DNA of 64,000 nucleotides from Naegleria lovaniensis (taxonomy: Eukaryota; Heterolobosea; Eutetramitea; Acrasida; Naegleriidae). This document shows positions 13,879-26,300 of this stretch, piece after piece; within the stretch, counting starts at the first letter, position 1, and every line of letters begins with the position of its first letter. Under the pieces are notes generated by a model, which was not told the DNA's origin, did not search any database, and was given only the letters and a program-made list of their open reading frames with translations. The stretch is taken from the NCBI RefSeq assembly GCF_003324165.1, contig NW_025407872.1, forward strand, positions 169,789 through 233,788, in the 5' to 3' direction. The translations under genes were made by a program, and so were the position numbers.

Positions 13879-13939
13879 TTTTTTTTCTAAAACTTTGATG
13901 AAATTTATTCAAAGACTGAAAATATGTTCTTTTGAATGT

Positions 13940-15495
13940 TTACTCATCTGACTGTTGAAGATTAGGGAATTCAATGCGGTAAATGCTCTCAATTGGCGCC
14001 CACAAGTTTTCTTCAATTTCCAAATCTTGAATCAATCCACTGCTAATGTCATAAACCCATCCATGTACGTGAATTGGTTTTCCTAAATAGCAGAATTAAA
14101 ATATTGAATCAATAATGTCAACCTCAAAAAAATTTAACCTACCCATTGCCCATGCTTTTTGAATAATGGAAGTTTTACAAATATTCAAGGTCTGTTCAAT
14201 TACATTCAACTCTATCATTCTTTGCCATCTTTGGTCTTCATCTTTAATGGCATCAATTTCTTGTTTGTGTAACCTATAGACGTCTTTGATATTTCGCAAC
14301 CATTTGTCAATCAATCCATGAGATGTGTTTTCCAAAGCAGCTTTTACTCCTCCACATCTGATAATTGTGAACAAATTGATTCAAAAGTATCACAATGTTG
14401 ATCTCGAAATGTCATGTTGGAAAATAAGTAACACCTACCTCGTATGTCCCATAACAATCACGTGCTTAATATTTAAAACCTCAACTGCATATTGCAAAAC
14501 TGACATTAGATTCAAATCGGTATTTACAACTAAGTTAGCTACATTTCTGTGAATAAACATTTTGCCGGGATCAAGCTAAAGGTATTGTATCATGAATTGA
14601 TCAAAAATTCAAACAACAAACGAATACATCTAAAACCATCAAACTCGTCACTTACCTTAAGAATATTCTCACATGAAACTCTACTATCAGAACAGCCAAT
14701 TAACAAAAATGTTGGACTTTGGCTTGCCTTATGTTTCTTAAAGTATTCAGGGTCAATTTTAGTCTTTTCTCTGACATATTCAATATTATTACTTAATAAT
14801 TGGTCATACACTGCAAAGGATTCCATCTCTTGATCGACGCTTGTATGAAAACAATGTTGTGAATTTTCTTTGGTGTGAGGAACAAACACTACTTGTGGCT
14901 TTCCGCCACCAGGTGTTTGTTTAGCGTGAAATGAGAAGGATTTGGTCAAAGTGTTATTATCCTTGTTGGCTGACACGAGAGGCTCGGGTGTACCGAAAGG
15001 ATGGTAATTATGAAGATATTCGTCTTCGGGTGATGAAGAGCCTGAACTATCAACGTTCACATCTACAGCCTCATTGTGTTGAGCTTTTGACAGCACTTGA
15101 GCCACATTCTGAACCAACGGAGGTGGTGTTGAAGATGAACTAGCTGTAGCCTTTTTCCAAAGACCAATACCTCGTTTGGTGTTCTTCTTTGAAAGTAAAT
15201 GAGTGGCTGCCATGGTCGTGGGAGTTACTAGTTCTAAAGGCTCGGGAGAAGAAGAACCTTCACTCAAGTTGAGGTGAAACCGATGATTACTTTGAGTGGG
15301 CGATTGCTGTTCTTGAATGACTTCCTGCTGATGATCATTCTCATTATCCGTGATGCGCTTGGAGAGTAATTCAGAGATGGTTTGATGATTAGGCATTGCA
15401 TGATGATGAGCCTCACAGGTACAACACTCGTCATGAGTATGGTTTTCCGTTATGTTTTTAATATCATCCTGGTGATTGGACATTATTTTTCGCAT
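13940..15495 (-). CDS. Beta-carbonic anhydrase with N-terminal extension
   Basis: Zinc enzyme interconverting CO2 and bicarbonate. Four exons, 14655-15495, 14439-14575, 14143-14357 and 13940-14082, have in-phase GT-AG introns. The beta-class zinc site is complete: the first Cys and the Asp-Arg pair in [13 protein letters not shown], then the His and second Cys in [14 protein letters not shown], whose Arg codon is split by an intron. [15 protein letters not shown] and the terminal [15 protein letters not shown] are also canonical. Before the catalytic domain lie about 200 residues that are low-complexity, rich in Ser/His/Asn, with a CCTCEAHHH cluster, and not recognised. The start is the ATG at 15495 ([11 protein letters not shown]) or four codons later. 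No clear organelle signal is seen. Confidence 0.93.
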
Positions 15496-15916
15496 GCAAC
15501 AAATAACAAGATAACGGCAAGTTTCGTTTTTCTTTTTTTTCACTGTTTTTTCTCTTTCGTTGCAATTATTCAAAATCTGAGGGCGATGGCACGAAGGAGT
15601 CCACAACGTTGTCCAGAGAGCACTAGGGCACAGGATTCATAAGGAAAAACCGAGTTCAAAAAATCTTTCCACACCACCTTGATGAAGATTCAACGTAATT
15701 TTGAGGAAAGACCAAAGTCAAGTGTAAAATTGATCTCTTAGCGATCTCAAAGACAGCTGCTTCCTTAATACATTAAGGATTTGTAAAAGGCTCGGAATTT
15801 GATGAATTTTAAACAAGGTTCCTTTCCTATTTTTAACGTGCAACATTTTTTGGAGAGATTTAAAGAGAGATCTCTTAGGCAGCACTGGGAACTTTCCAAC
15901 AACAATCTAAAAAAAA
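15496..15916. other. Divergent promoter region, carbonic anhydrase / p62-like gene
   Basis: 421 bp between divergent starts. A T-rich run lies just upstream of the carbonic anhydrase ATG, and CTAAAAAAAA directly precedes the p62-like ATG. No RNA gene or repeat was seen. Confidence 0.45.
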
Positions 15917-17191
15917 ATGTTTCGCCCTTCTCAATTTCCTGCTAGTACGAACACCATCTATCAAACAATTCAACCAACCGCCAATAATATGAACAACAAC
16001 AACGCTATGGTGATTACTCATCCTTTTCAACCATCCACCATTGATGTTCAACAACATATAAAGGTTTATATCTTTGAAAAGAAGAAAGAGGAAATTACCT
16101 CTTGTTTGGAGGAGAAGGATGCTCAATCGATCCGAAGAAATATTGTGAGCCTTGCAAAATTCGGTTATACCGAATTGATCCAATACATCACTGAAAAGTG
16201 TGGAGTTAATGCTGAGAAGGCCATCATCCGTTACCTCGATGATGAAAATCAATGGGTCGATGTTTCTAGCGAGGAAGAATGGAAATTTGCCGTTCAAACT
16301 TTCCAATCAGCAAGAAAGATAAGCCACAATCGTCCAGTACTCAAATTGGCAATTGTTCAAATTAAATCTGAAGAGCCAAAGTCTCAAGAACAAGAATGCC
16401 CATTCGTACGTTGTCACAGACGGAGAAGAGCTGGAGTTTGTCCTTTCAAGCAACAACAACACCGTAGATGTCCCTATCTTTTCAGAAAGGATGAAAATAC
16501 TGGTGATGCTGTTTTGGAATTGGATGTTGATGTAAACGATTTGAAGAGTGGTAACATTTTGAAGAATTTGGACAAGGTTCAAATGCCACATTATGGTGTT
16601 ACTTGTGATGGATGTGGCGAGTATGCTTTTGTTGGAAGAAGATTTAAGTGTGACCAATGCCCAGATTTTGATTTTTGCGAAAAGTGTTACGAGACTGAAA
16701 CTTCTAACCATTACGGTGGTAACCATTCATTCACTGAAAGAATCGCTCCAGGTAGAAGCTATCTCAATCGTTTGTTCGAAGGACAACAACAACCAGAGAG
16801 CAGCAACACCACTCCTGAAGAAGAGACCGTTGTTGATAATCAATTGTACGAAAAGACTGTCGAGGTGGAACCAGAAGTAGTTGCTGAGGAGCAGCCAGTG
16901 TCCGTTGAACCAGTTGCTGTCGAACAACCTCAAGTTGTTGAGGAGCCTGAAGTGGTTGAACCTCCAGTCGTTGTCGAACAACAAGTTCCAGTTTCTAGAA
17001 TGCCTCACCCTTTGAACCCTGTCTTTATTCAATCACCAACAGTACCTGTGCAGCAACCAATTATTGTTCCTTATAGCACTGAATTGAACCTATTGAAAGA
17101 AATGGGCTTTTTCGATGAACGTCGCTGCCTTGAATTGTTGAAGAAGTACAATGGTGACATTCAGCGAGTAATTGTTGACTTATTGCACTAA
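15917..17191 (+). CDS. p62/SQSTM1-like PB1-ZZ-UBA protein
   Basis: A 424-residue single-exon protein with the order typical of autophagy receptors. A PB1-like domain spans about 47-148 (HIKVYIFEKKKEEI at its start, RYLDDENQWVDVSSEEEW as the acidic OPCA-like part). A Cys/His/Arg cluster lies at 161-187 (CPFVRC, CPFKQQQHRRCPYLF). A ZZ zinc finger at about 225-277 has VTCDGCG, FKCDQCPDFDFCEKCYE and closing histidines in GGNHSF. A Glu/Val/Pro-rich linker follows, then a UBA domain at about 380-424 with LLKEMGFFDERRCLELLKK. Known p62 proteins polymerise through PB1 and bind ubiquitin through UBA; the same role is inferred here. The NBR1 four-tryptophan domain is absent, and I did not find a sure Atg8-binding (LIR) motif. 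Confidence 0.85.
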   Translation: MFRPSQFPASTNTIYQTIQPTANNMNNNNAMVITHPFQPSTIDVQQHIKVYIFEKKKEEITSCLEEKDAQSIRRNIVSLAKFGYTELIQYITEKCGVNAEKAIIRYLDDENQWVDVSSEEEWKFAVQTFQSARKISHNRPVLKLAIVQIKSEEPKSQEQECPFVRCHRRRRAGVCPFKQQQHRRCPYLFRKDENTGDAVLELDVDVNDLKSGNILKNLDKVQMPHYGVTCDGCGEYAFVGRRFKCDQCPDFDFCEKCYETETSNHYGGNHSFTERIAPGRSYLNRLFEGQQQPESSNTTPEEETVVDNQLYEKTVEVEPEVVAEEQPVSVEPVAVEQPQVVEEPEVVEPPVVVEQQVPVSRMPHPLNPVFIQSPTVPVQQPIIVPYSTELNLLKEMGFFDERRCLELLKKYNGDIQRVIVDLLH

Positions 17192-17345
17192 CTGTTCGTT
17201 GCCAGATATACGTGAATCAGTTATTCCAATAAAACTGTAAATTATAACAAAGCTACTGTGTAATTCAAAATGTATATATGACCCTTCTTCGTTGTTCAAG
17301 AGATTTCTTTTGCAAAAACATTGAGCCTCACAAACATCGTCATGT

Positions 17346-20300
17346 TTATTGGAATAAATTTGGTGTAACTTCAGCTTTGGTGTTATTTTCCACTGACATT
17401 GTTGACGATGAAGTCACGTCCATTTCGATCATTAAGTCTGCATTGGTCGACGAGAAATCTTCTCCACCACCATTAGAAGCACTTGTGGTCTTTGTTTTTA
17501 ACTTGTTCTTGAATTTGGTTCCTGTATCTTTGATTTTCTTGGCTTTCTTCTTTCTTCGTTCCAGTGAAAATAGATTCGAAAATACGTCATTGATGGTTTC
17601 TTTTTTGTTGGTTGTTGACGATGTTAAATCTGTCGTGTTCTGATCATCATCCAATTCATCTACATCCAAACCAAAGACGACAGTTTCCATCATTTGTTCA
17701 CTCACTTTGGAGTCAGTACCACCATTCGTTGCAATTGAGTTCTTAATTTCTTCTAACTTTTCCTTAATCTTCTTTTCTTCCTTCTTCTTTCTTGTTCGAA
17801 TATCCCATAACACTGCCAAAACCAACACTGCGGAAGTTAACACGAAAATAATAATGGTAAGTACTAAAGCAAAGTTCGAATCCACAACACTCCCTGCAAA
17901 CTTGAAACATCATAGAAAAAGACAACTCCCAAAAATAAGGTAAATAGTGTAGCGACCAATGTCACATACTCAATCAAATTATGCATCTTTTTCGAATATG
18001 GAACTAACTGCATGTGAATCACAAATGAAATGAAAATCAAAATAAATCCTAAAGCAATCACTTGAAGTGGAGCTAAAAAGACATAGAGCACGGAAAAGAC
18101 CAATTTTCTCACTGTAATAATACTCTCATAATAGAAATAACGTGGCTTAAATTTGGTGAAGAGGAATTTAAATCTCTGAATAAAATCATTATCACCTGAC
18201 AATTTCACTGCTCGATAACGAATACCACTGTAAATGAAAAATACAGCAGCTCCCAATCCAAACAATAAAAAGTAAATCACTGAGAATGGGAACATGATCC
18301 ACCAACTTCCTTCAAAACATGTAATGTGAGGTGCTTGTTCCAAGTTCTTGGTTCCATCGTTTTGTCCCTTACATAAGAAAATATCGACTGAGGTCTGGAT
18401 GATGTACATGTATGCTAATGAGAGGAAGGTAATGAAGGAGTGAATGCAATTATTCATGAATTTCTTCATTTCCTTTCTTGGTAAGTAAGCAGTGAGCGTC
18501 CAAATGATTTTGTGTTGAACTTTGTAAATAGCCACTTTTGTGGAGTAGTAGAAGCCAGAAATCAAGAATTTGAATTGAGTTTGGATTCAAGTTTAGCTTC
18601 TTCCTCATTGCGTTGGATGAGTTCATTATAAAGTGAAGTGACGTCCCATTTCTTCCATGGAATTTTTTGTCCAACAAATTTGGCAAACAAATTTCTTAAT
18701 TCTCCCAATCCATATAAAAACACAAACAAGGCCAATAACATGATTGGAATACACATCTTCAAAATCCATTGAGGAACAAATCCAATTGGAAACACACATT
18801 GGAATTGAATAAAATCAAAGTTGAACGTAGAAGCAGCAGATGCTGCAAAAAGTCCTGAAATCTCTGTTGGTAATTCTATATCAAACTTTGTCCACATACT
18901 ATTCACTTGGAAGAAGAAGAGAGCAATCGAGAGTGAGGAAATGTGATGAACCTTAACTGAAGAAATCATAAAGAAAATGACAGCAATCACTGCAACACCT
19001 CCAATGAGGATGGCCAAAAAGAGAGGAGCCAATGCTGAACACTTTTGACAAGATCTTGAATTTCTATAATATCCTTCTTGACATAATCCACATACAAATC
19101 CTGTATAACCTTCAGTACAATTTTCAAATTGGCCTTCACCACACGAGCTACTTGGAATGCATTCATAAAAGTTGTAAGGATTGTAACCAGATGCATTTGA
19201 GTGCCAATAACCTGCTTGTGCAGTTGGGTAGGTCGTATTGAAGAATGAACATGTTGCTCCTTTTGGACATGATTCACATCGAGCATTGAAAACGTTATAA
19301 TAATATTTGGAAGAAGGACATCCACATTGAGTTACGGAAACAGCTCCTGTAGTTTGAGTGGTTTGAAGTGAAGGACATTTTGTGCAATATGTGGAGCCAA
19401 AAGTCGATGTGTAATGTCCAACATCACATGCAATACAAGGTCCACCAGTGTAATTCTTGTAGAACCCTGGTTGACATGGTTTACATAATTCAGCGAATGA
19501 TGCTTGTTCATATCCAGGTCCACATCCAATATAGGTGAACTTGTTGGCTGCTTTAACAAAGTTCACAGTATTTCTTGAGAGAAAGACATCGACTTCAGAA
19601 ACAGGGTTAGAGGTACCGTTGCATGTCACAATGGTGGATGAAATTCGAGAGCAGGCGACTGTTTCTCGAGATCCAAACTTGGCACGGAATTTCATTCTGC
19701 CTGATGCAAGATATACTTCTTCTTTCGGATGTATTGGGAAGTTTCCGTAAAATGTAGATTGGAATTGACCTGTAGTAAGACCTTGCAATGGAGTGAACGA
19801 ATCAATTCTGATTTGTTTGTAAAGAGGAATGTTAACACTTTCTCTACTTTCATCCAAATTAGATTTTAAGGATAGAACAGCTTCCAAAGAATTTTCAAGA
19901 CGCAATGTTGAAACTAATAGTTGAGTGTTCACTGAGCAACTGATAGAGAACTCGTCAATGAAATTGGCACTGATCACATAGGTGTCATTGGAGTCTCTGA
20001 AAGGTCTGAAAATGCAAAAAGTGTTGTTTGGATAGATTGAGGATGCCTTAATATCCATTCTGATCATTTCATCCAAAATTGGCAAGTCCATAGGAACCAC
20101 ACTGACAATGACTGGAGGGTCAGCAATCGAATCGTCATATACAAGCTCATTAGAGACATATTGATCATCACCAAGAATAGAAATGCCAAGACTAAGTGTG
20201 GATGGGAAACGAACCATACTCTTATCTACAGTTAACAATGATGACACTGCTGGAGCTGTTAAGGATAGTTGAGATATCATTGAAGTAGATCTTGCATTCG

Positions 20301-23300
20301 TGTTGACCACAGCTCGAGTGGCAGTTCCAAAGTAAGGTGTGAAAAATTGAGGATAATTCGAGGATGAAATTTTAAATTTGATTGGAAGACTGTCATCAAT
20401 TGGTAAGGCATTCAGGAAGGTGATTTTGAATGGTGTACTGGCAAAGGTGGATGCTTTAGATTTTTGATATTGATTAGTAATGGTAAAGCTAAATTGTTGG
20501 TACATGGTCAATTTGTTGTTTCCATCGTTGGCTACTGCAATGTAGTTCAGGGCATCAAATGAAATTGAGAAAATGGTCAATGTCGAGACAAACTGTACGA
20601 CTGGAACATGATCAAGAGTAGCTATGAAAGTAGTGGGTGATGTCCATTGAATCGAGGTTACAAGTACAGAACCATCAATATCTGGACATGAAATTTGCAA
20701 GTAAACATTGGGAATGTTCGATAGTATTCCGTTCGATAGAGATGCAGGCAACGAAATACTTAATGCCGTACTTGCTCCTTGTTGAATTTGCTTGTGTGAC
20801 AGAGTAATTGGAATTTGTTTCGATTTCATATTCTTGTTCAATAAGATAACCTTCTGTGCCAAATTGAAAATTTTCGAGGAAGCCATTTTCTCAACTCTCA
20901 ACCGATCAAATTCATAAAATTCAACATCAAAACTATTAGTGAATACAACTTGAGACCAATCCAACTTGCAAAGTCCCTGATTAGTACATTTCATGGAAAT
21001 AACATCTTGTTTCAAGGTACCAGAGGTCTTTGCTTTCAGAAGAGAAAGCTCCATCATGGTGGAACTGAAACCAGCGTTTGTGATCTGTACAGTATTAAAT
21101 CCATCCGAATAGAATAAATAATTGGAAAGCTGAATGTTGTGGATGGTTCCCTCAATCATTGAAAACTTTGCTGATGGAGAAGTGATAAATGTAAATCCAT
21201 CATCAATTGAGACTGAGAAGGAAATAATTCGAGGGAAGATCAAATCATGATACCACATCAATGGTGTTAAAGTCTCAATGAAACGTCCTTCATAAATTGT
21301 ACCATCTAACACGGATGATATCGTACCATCATCAAACTTGACCTTACAAGAAAATGAATTAATGACAGCATTGGAAGTATTCAATGCAATGTCCATTGTT
21401 CTTTGAGTATCTGCTGAAACAACAAATAGATCCTTATCCTTTTGGGAATTTATAATCAAAAACGAGTCAATGGTGATCAAGGAAGGATCGTAGGGGTAGA
21501 TGGATGGAAGAGAAACTGTAGCACCAGATCCAAAAACTAATTTGGCACTAAATGAGGCTGTGGATGTTGGTGAAGGAATCAACACATTATCAACAGTGAC
21601 AAGTGAAGAGCTCATCCATCTCGCAGGGAAATCCAATTTGACTAAATTCTTACTCAAACTCAAAGTGACAACATCTCTACTGTAGAAATATGAACCTGAA
21701 ATGTCCAAAGAGATTTTGGTATCCATCACGATGTAATTTCTTTTCAATGTTGCAGTTGGCTTGTTGTATAAAATCAAATCACCTCTTAATCTAAATGCCA
21801 ATTGAGAGTTGATGAGTAATTGAGGAATTGTGGTAATGGCCTTAGCTGTCTTGTAATCGAAGTGAGGTTTAGTGCAGTTTAGATATGGATTTTCCAATGT
21901 TGGTTGAGTACAAGGAGCTTTTCCAATCAATCTTTGCTTATCATAAATACCAATTTCAAAAATGTATCCATCAAAACTTCCGGTAAATGGAACTGGAAGA
22001 TATGAATTCAATGGTATTGATGTTGGATGCTCAAAGAAAGAAATTACAGGATCCATGGTGAAAGACTCATTAAATGTCACAAAGAAAGTCTTTGTACTGT
22101 ATAAATTTCTGCCCATCCATGTCAAGATGACGTTTCTATTTCCTTTCAATGGGTTGCCTCCTACATCTCGTTGAGGTTTAATCACACACTTTTGGTCTTT
22201 TGTCATGTTGGCCTTTGTGGTTCCGTATTCACACATAATTTGGAAATCTTCAGCGTTGAGACTTGTACTTGCGAACAAGAATTGTTGATCCACTCCATTC
22301 GCATATCGATAATCAGCCACGAAGGGAGATATATGTGAGATGTTAAATTCTGATTTTGGTACAAATAAAACCACGTCATCAGCAGTAACAAACGATTTCC
22401 TGTTCGATACATTGTTTGTGAATCGAATGGCACTGGCCATATAGGAAGGAACTTTGGAAATAAGGTTTTGGATCGAGTCGAATTTACATCGTTGACTTGG
22501 ATCACATTCTAATGGAATAGCAGCTAGATCATCAATCTTTTGAGATTTAGTGTATGGAACTGCAACGATGGTTTGAGTCAGATTATAGGTTTTTGATGTA
22601 GGAATATAATAATTGTGGAGTTGAAATTTCGTGTTCAAATCTATTTGCTCAACAACGGTTGGTACTTCCCATGTAAGTTTCTGAGTGTAGAGAACTAGTT
22701 CAACAGCATTGGAGGAAATGTTTAAAAGTTGGTTTCCTCCCAAATCAATAGCAAGAGAAGTCATAACACTTCCACTCAAGAAGGATCCATCATTTGTGTA
22801 AGAACAATCGAATAAACTGTTTTGACGATTGGAAACCTTTGCAATTTGTCTAATAATGTCTCCTTCTTGGAAAATACATGAAAGTGAACGAGGAATAAAG
22901 TTCAATGGAATGGAGTATGAAATTGTTGATTGAGAACCTTTTGCTGTGGATAAATAATAGGAAACAAATGGTTGAATAAAGTCAATAGTTTGGTATTGGT
23001 CAATGAAAGAAATCTCCATAGAGTTTGTCAGAATATCATCATTTGAGCCAATGGTAAACGAAATTTGAATGGTGAAAACACCTGACACCAAATTTCCAAC
23101 ATTGAATGGACATGATACAGTCTTACTGTTCTTATAAATACCAATTTGTCTTTCGGTAAGTCCAGTTTGTGGATTTTTCAATAAGCAAGAATAGCCTTCT
23201 GAAATTGGTACAAATGAATAATTGGCATTGAGAGTCACTTCCATGGGTCCAATTGTTGACACAAATGCATAGGGTGAAACATTGTCAATTTGCATTAATT

Positions 23301-26300
23301 TTGAAGGAAGCCATAAAAAGGAAAGAACACTGGATGATATTTTCATTGCTCCATTTTCTGCAATATCATTTAGATACCACACTTCCAATGAACTTCTATA
23401 AATTTGTGTATTATCAAAGAATCCCTTTGTAACTGAACATGTGAAGGTGATTAAGCTAGAAGTCACAGAGGTGATATTCGCTACAGAGAAAGTACCTTTG
23501 TCTGTTTGGAAACATTGAATAGAACCATTATACCCTCCATTTTCTAACATGAAATTAGTAGCCAAATTATTAGTAATTGAAAGAATAACTGTTGCGTCAG
23601 TTGATTTTGAACCTCTTTTGCTACTTGGATCATAATTGAGATTGACAATGTCTGCATTATTAATAACCACCTGTTTCTGAGCAACATGTACAGGAGAGGG
23701 AATGTCAATAATTGGAGTTAACATATTGTAATTGACATACTGCAGTTGAACACTTTCTTGAAGTCTTGAAGTTTGAACAACTAATTGAGTCTCAAGATTG
23801 GAATATTTTGAAGACGATGGTAACATAGCTAGTCCAGTATTAGATAAATAAATTCCAAAGTTTCCTTGAGGTAGTTGATTTGCAAGAACTCTTGAATCAC
23901 CGTTAATAGTGACATTAAATTTCTTGAAATCATTTCTATGTGCAGATTTTTGAACGATTAATGGTCTAATCTTTTCAACATAAAGGTATGTTGTTGGAAC
24001 CCATCCCAAAGAGAAGTTTGAAACATATAACATGTCAGGGCTTGTGTAGAGCTTCATTTCGTATTCTTGGAATGAATTAACGGTAGCCACATCCATTATA
24101 GGAAGAGTACAATTCAGTGTTGGGAAATCATTGACTACTGGCTGTTTTTCACATGTGAATGCAATGTTGGGTTGAGAAATTTTGCCAGTGAATTGATTAT
24201 ACGAGTCCAGGTTTGCAATTCCAGAAAGTGTCGCATACTTTGAAACTTTAAAAGGTGATACATGTCTATTATTGATTTCAGTTCTCAATCCGTATGATGT
24301 TGGTTGTAAGAACAGTCCATCAAGTACAATATAATTCAATGGATTAATGTTCAATGGTAAAGTAGTTCCATCCTTTGAAACAAATAAATCTATTTGAACT
24401 TCTCCAACATCGGGTGTCTTAATCAAGCACTCAAATGCCTCATTGTTAAATATAGATGCTGCTGAAGTGTATTTGTAAATATTCACATCAGCTCTTGGTT
24501 TGTAATCATATTTACAGTTAAAAGTTACTTTTCCATCTTGTTGGAAAGAAGGATCTGGAGAAAAGAGTAAAAAGTTGAAATTTGAATAAATTTGAACATT
24601 TCTCTCAGTCGATTCAACACCAAATGATGGAATACTTCTAGTGGTTGTAATCTTTCTAATAAACGTCAATACAAGATCAGAAACTTGAGTCAATACGTAA
24701 TCGTCTTGTGTGAGAGCACGAGAAGTTGAGGCAGTAGATTTCACTACTTTAACAAGTCTGAAAGGAACATAACCTTCATAGTCATTGGAAGGGTAAAACG
24801 ATAATTGGAATTTGTAATCGTTTCCAACCTTTCCGAGATACTGGATTGATTCAATAAGTTTGTCCTTTCCAAGAATTCCAAATTCCTTACTCAAATCATA
24901 CAATGTTCCATCTTGTGTAAAATTGGTATTGGTCACATAGATGGTGAGATTCACTAAAGAATAGGTATCTAAAGTGTAGTATAAAGTACTTTGTGACAGT
25001 TGTGGATCTAACATAATTTTTGGTGGAGAAATCACTTCAAAGTCTTTAGATACATCCTCTTCATTCACTAACAGCTGATTTGCTGTTCTATACCTGTTGC
25101 TCGATTCAAAATAGATCTTGACAGATTTCCTTCCAAGATTCAATGAATTAAAATTGCACTTCACACTCTTTGATCCAACACTGATGGCAGAATAATTTCC
25201 ATCTTGAATCGCACAACTTAATTTGAACTCTTTGGAATCAAAATTATCAAAGAAATTTTGAGACAGTGTAACTGTAGTATTGAGTTGCGAACTTTGAAGT
25301 AATAAAGTGGGCTGTACATTGTCTAGCGATACCTTCTTGAATATCACAAGTGGAAGGCCAATCTTTGTAATGGTGGTGTTGCCATCTAATAAAGTAAGCT
25401 TTTCTTGGTAAAAGGCTGCTCCTAAAAAAGAGAGTTGAATGGGACATGTGAAAGTTTTTAGGTTAAAAGTGCAAGGATAAGCCACATTCATAAATTTTAG
25501 AGCATATGAATTATTGATGGGTTGTGGGATCATGACATCGGTGGAGATGGTGAAATTTTGTAACACGTTAGATTGAACGATAATGTTCGGAGCTGTGTAC
25601 AATTCTCGAATGTAAATAGTGGAGGGAATATTATCCACACTAAAATCAATACCATTAAATGATGTCATGACTCTAGAAACAAGATCGGTGGGAGTTGAAG
25701 GAGCTACAATATTGTTCGACTGAATAATTCTTTGGGTATTCTCATCAAAAACATTGACTGGTACCAAGTCAGTGTTAATCTTTAACTTGTATGAGAAATC
25801 ACTGCTCAAATAGTACTTGGTTGAAATTCTCAAACTTGGAATTGTCTCTCCTAATGTACAATCGAAAATGAAAGGTATGTAATTGTTAATCTCAATTCTT
25901 GGATTGTATACAAATTTTTCAACTCGAAGTAATTGATTCACAATGAAATTTCCGTTTGTTAACGAAACCAAAATTTGATATTGCTGTAATACAGGTGCTG
26001 TCATGAATTGAGCCAAATAATCTGCTGAACATGTTCTACTACCCGTAAAATCACAGTTAGAAATTAAGGTAGTAATGTTTGGATTAGAAGAGACCAAAGA
26101 GTAATTCAAAGTTACTTGTTTGTACGTTGGTAACAAGTTAAAATTCATAGTAATGGAATTGTTTTTCTCAAGAATTGGATATCCTGAGAATTGAAAAGTA
26201 ATCCAATCTTTGTAGGTGTAGTGAACTGCTCTTGTAGAAATTTCAATTAATACCTGTTCTTCCGGTATGTATGAACCTAGAGAAAGTTCAAAAGGTCCCG

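Noticed and set aside
25247-25447. Short antisense or alternate frames inside the giant gene
   Set aside because: They are brief, lie within a single uninterrupted 15-kb frame, and show no protein features.
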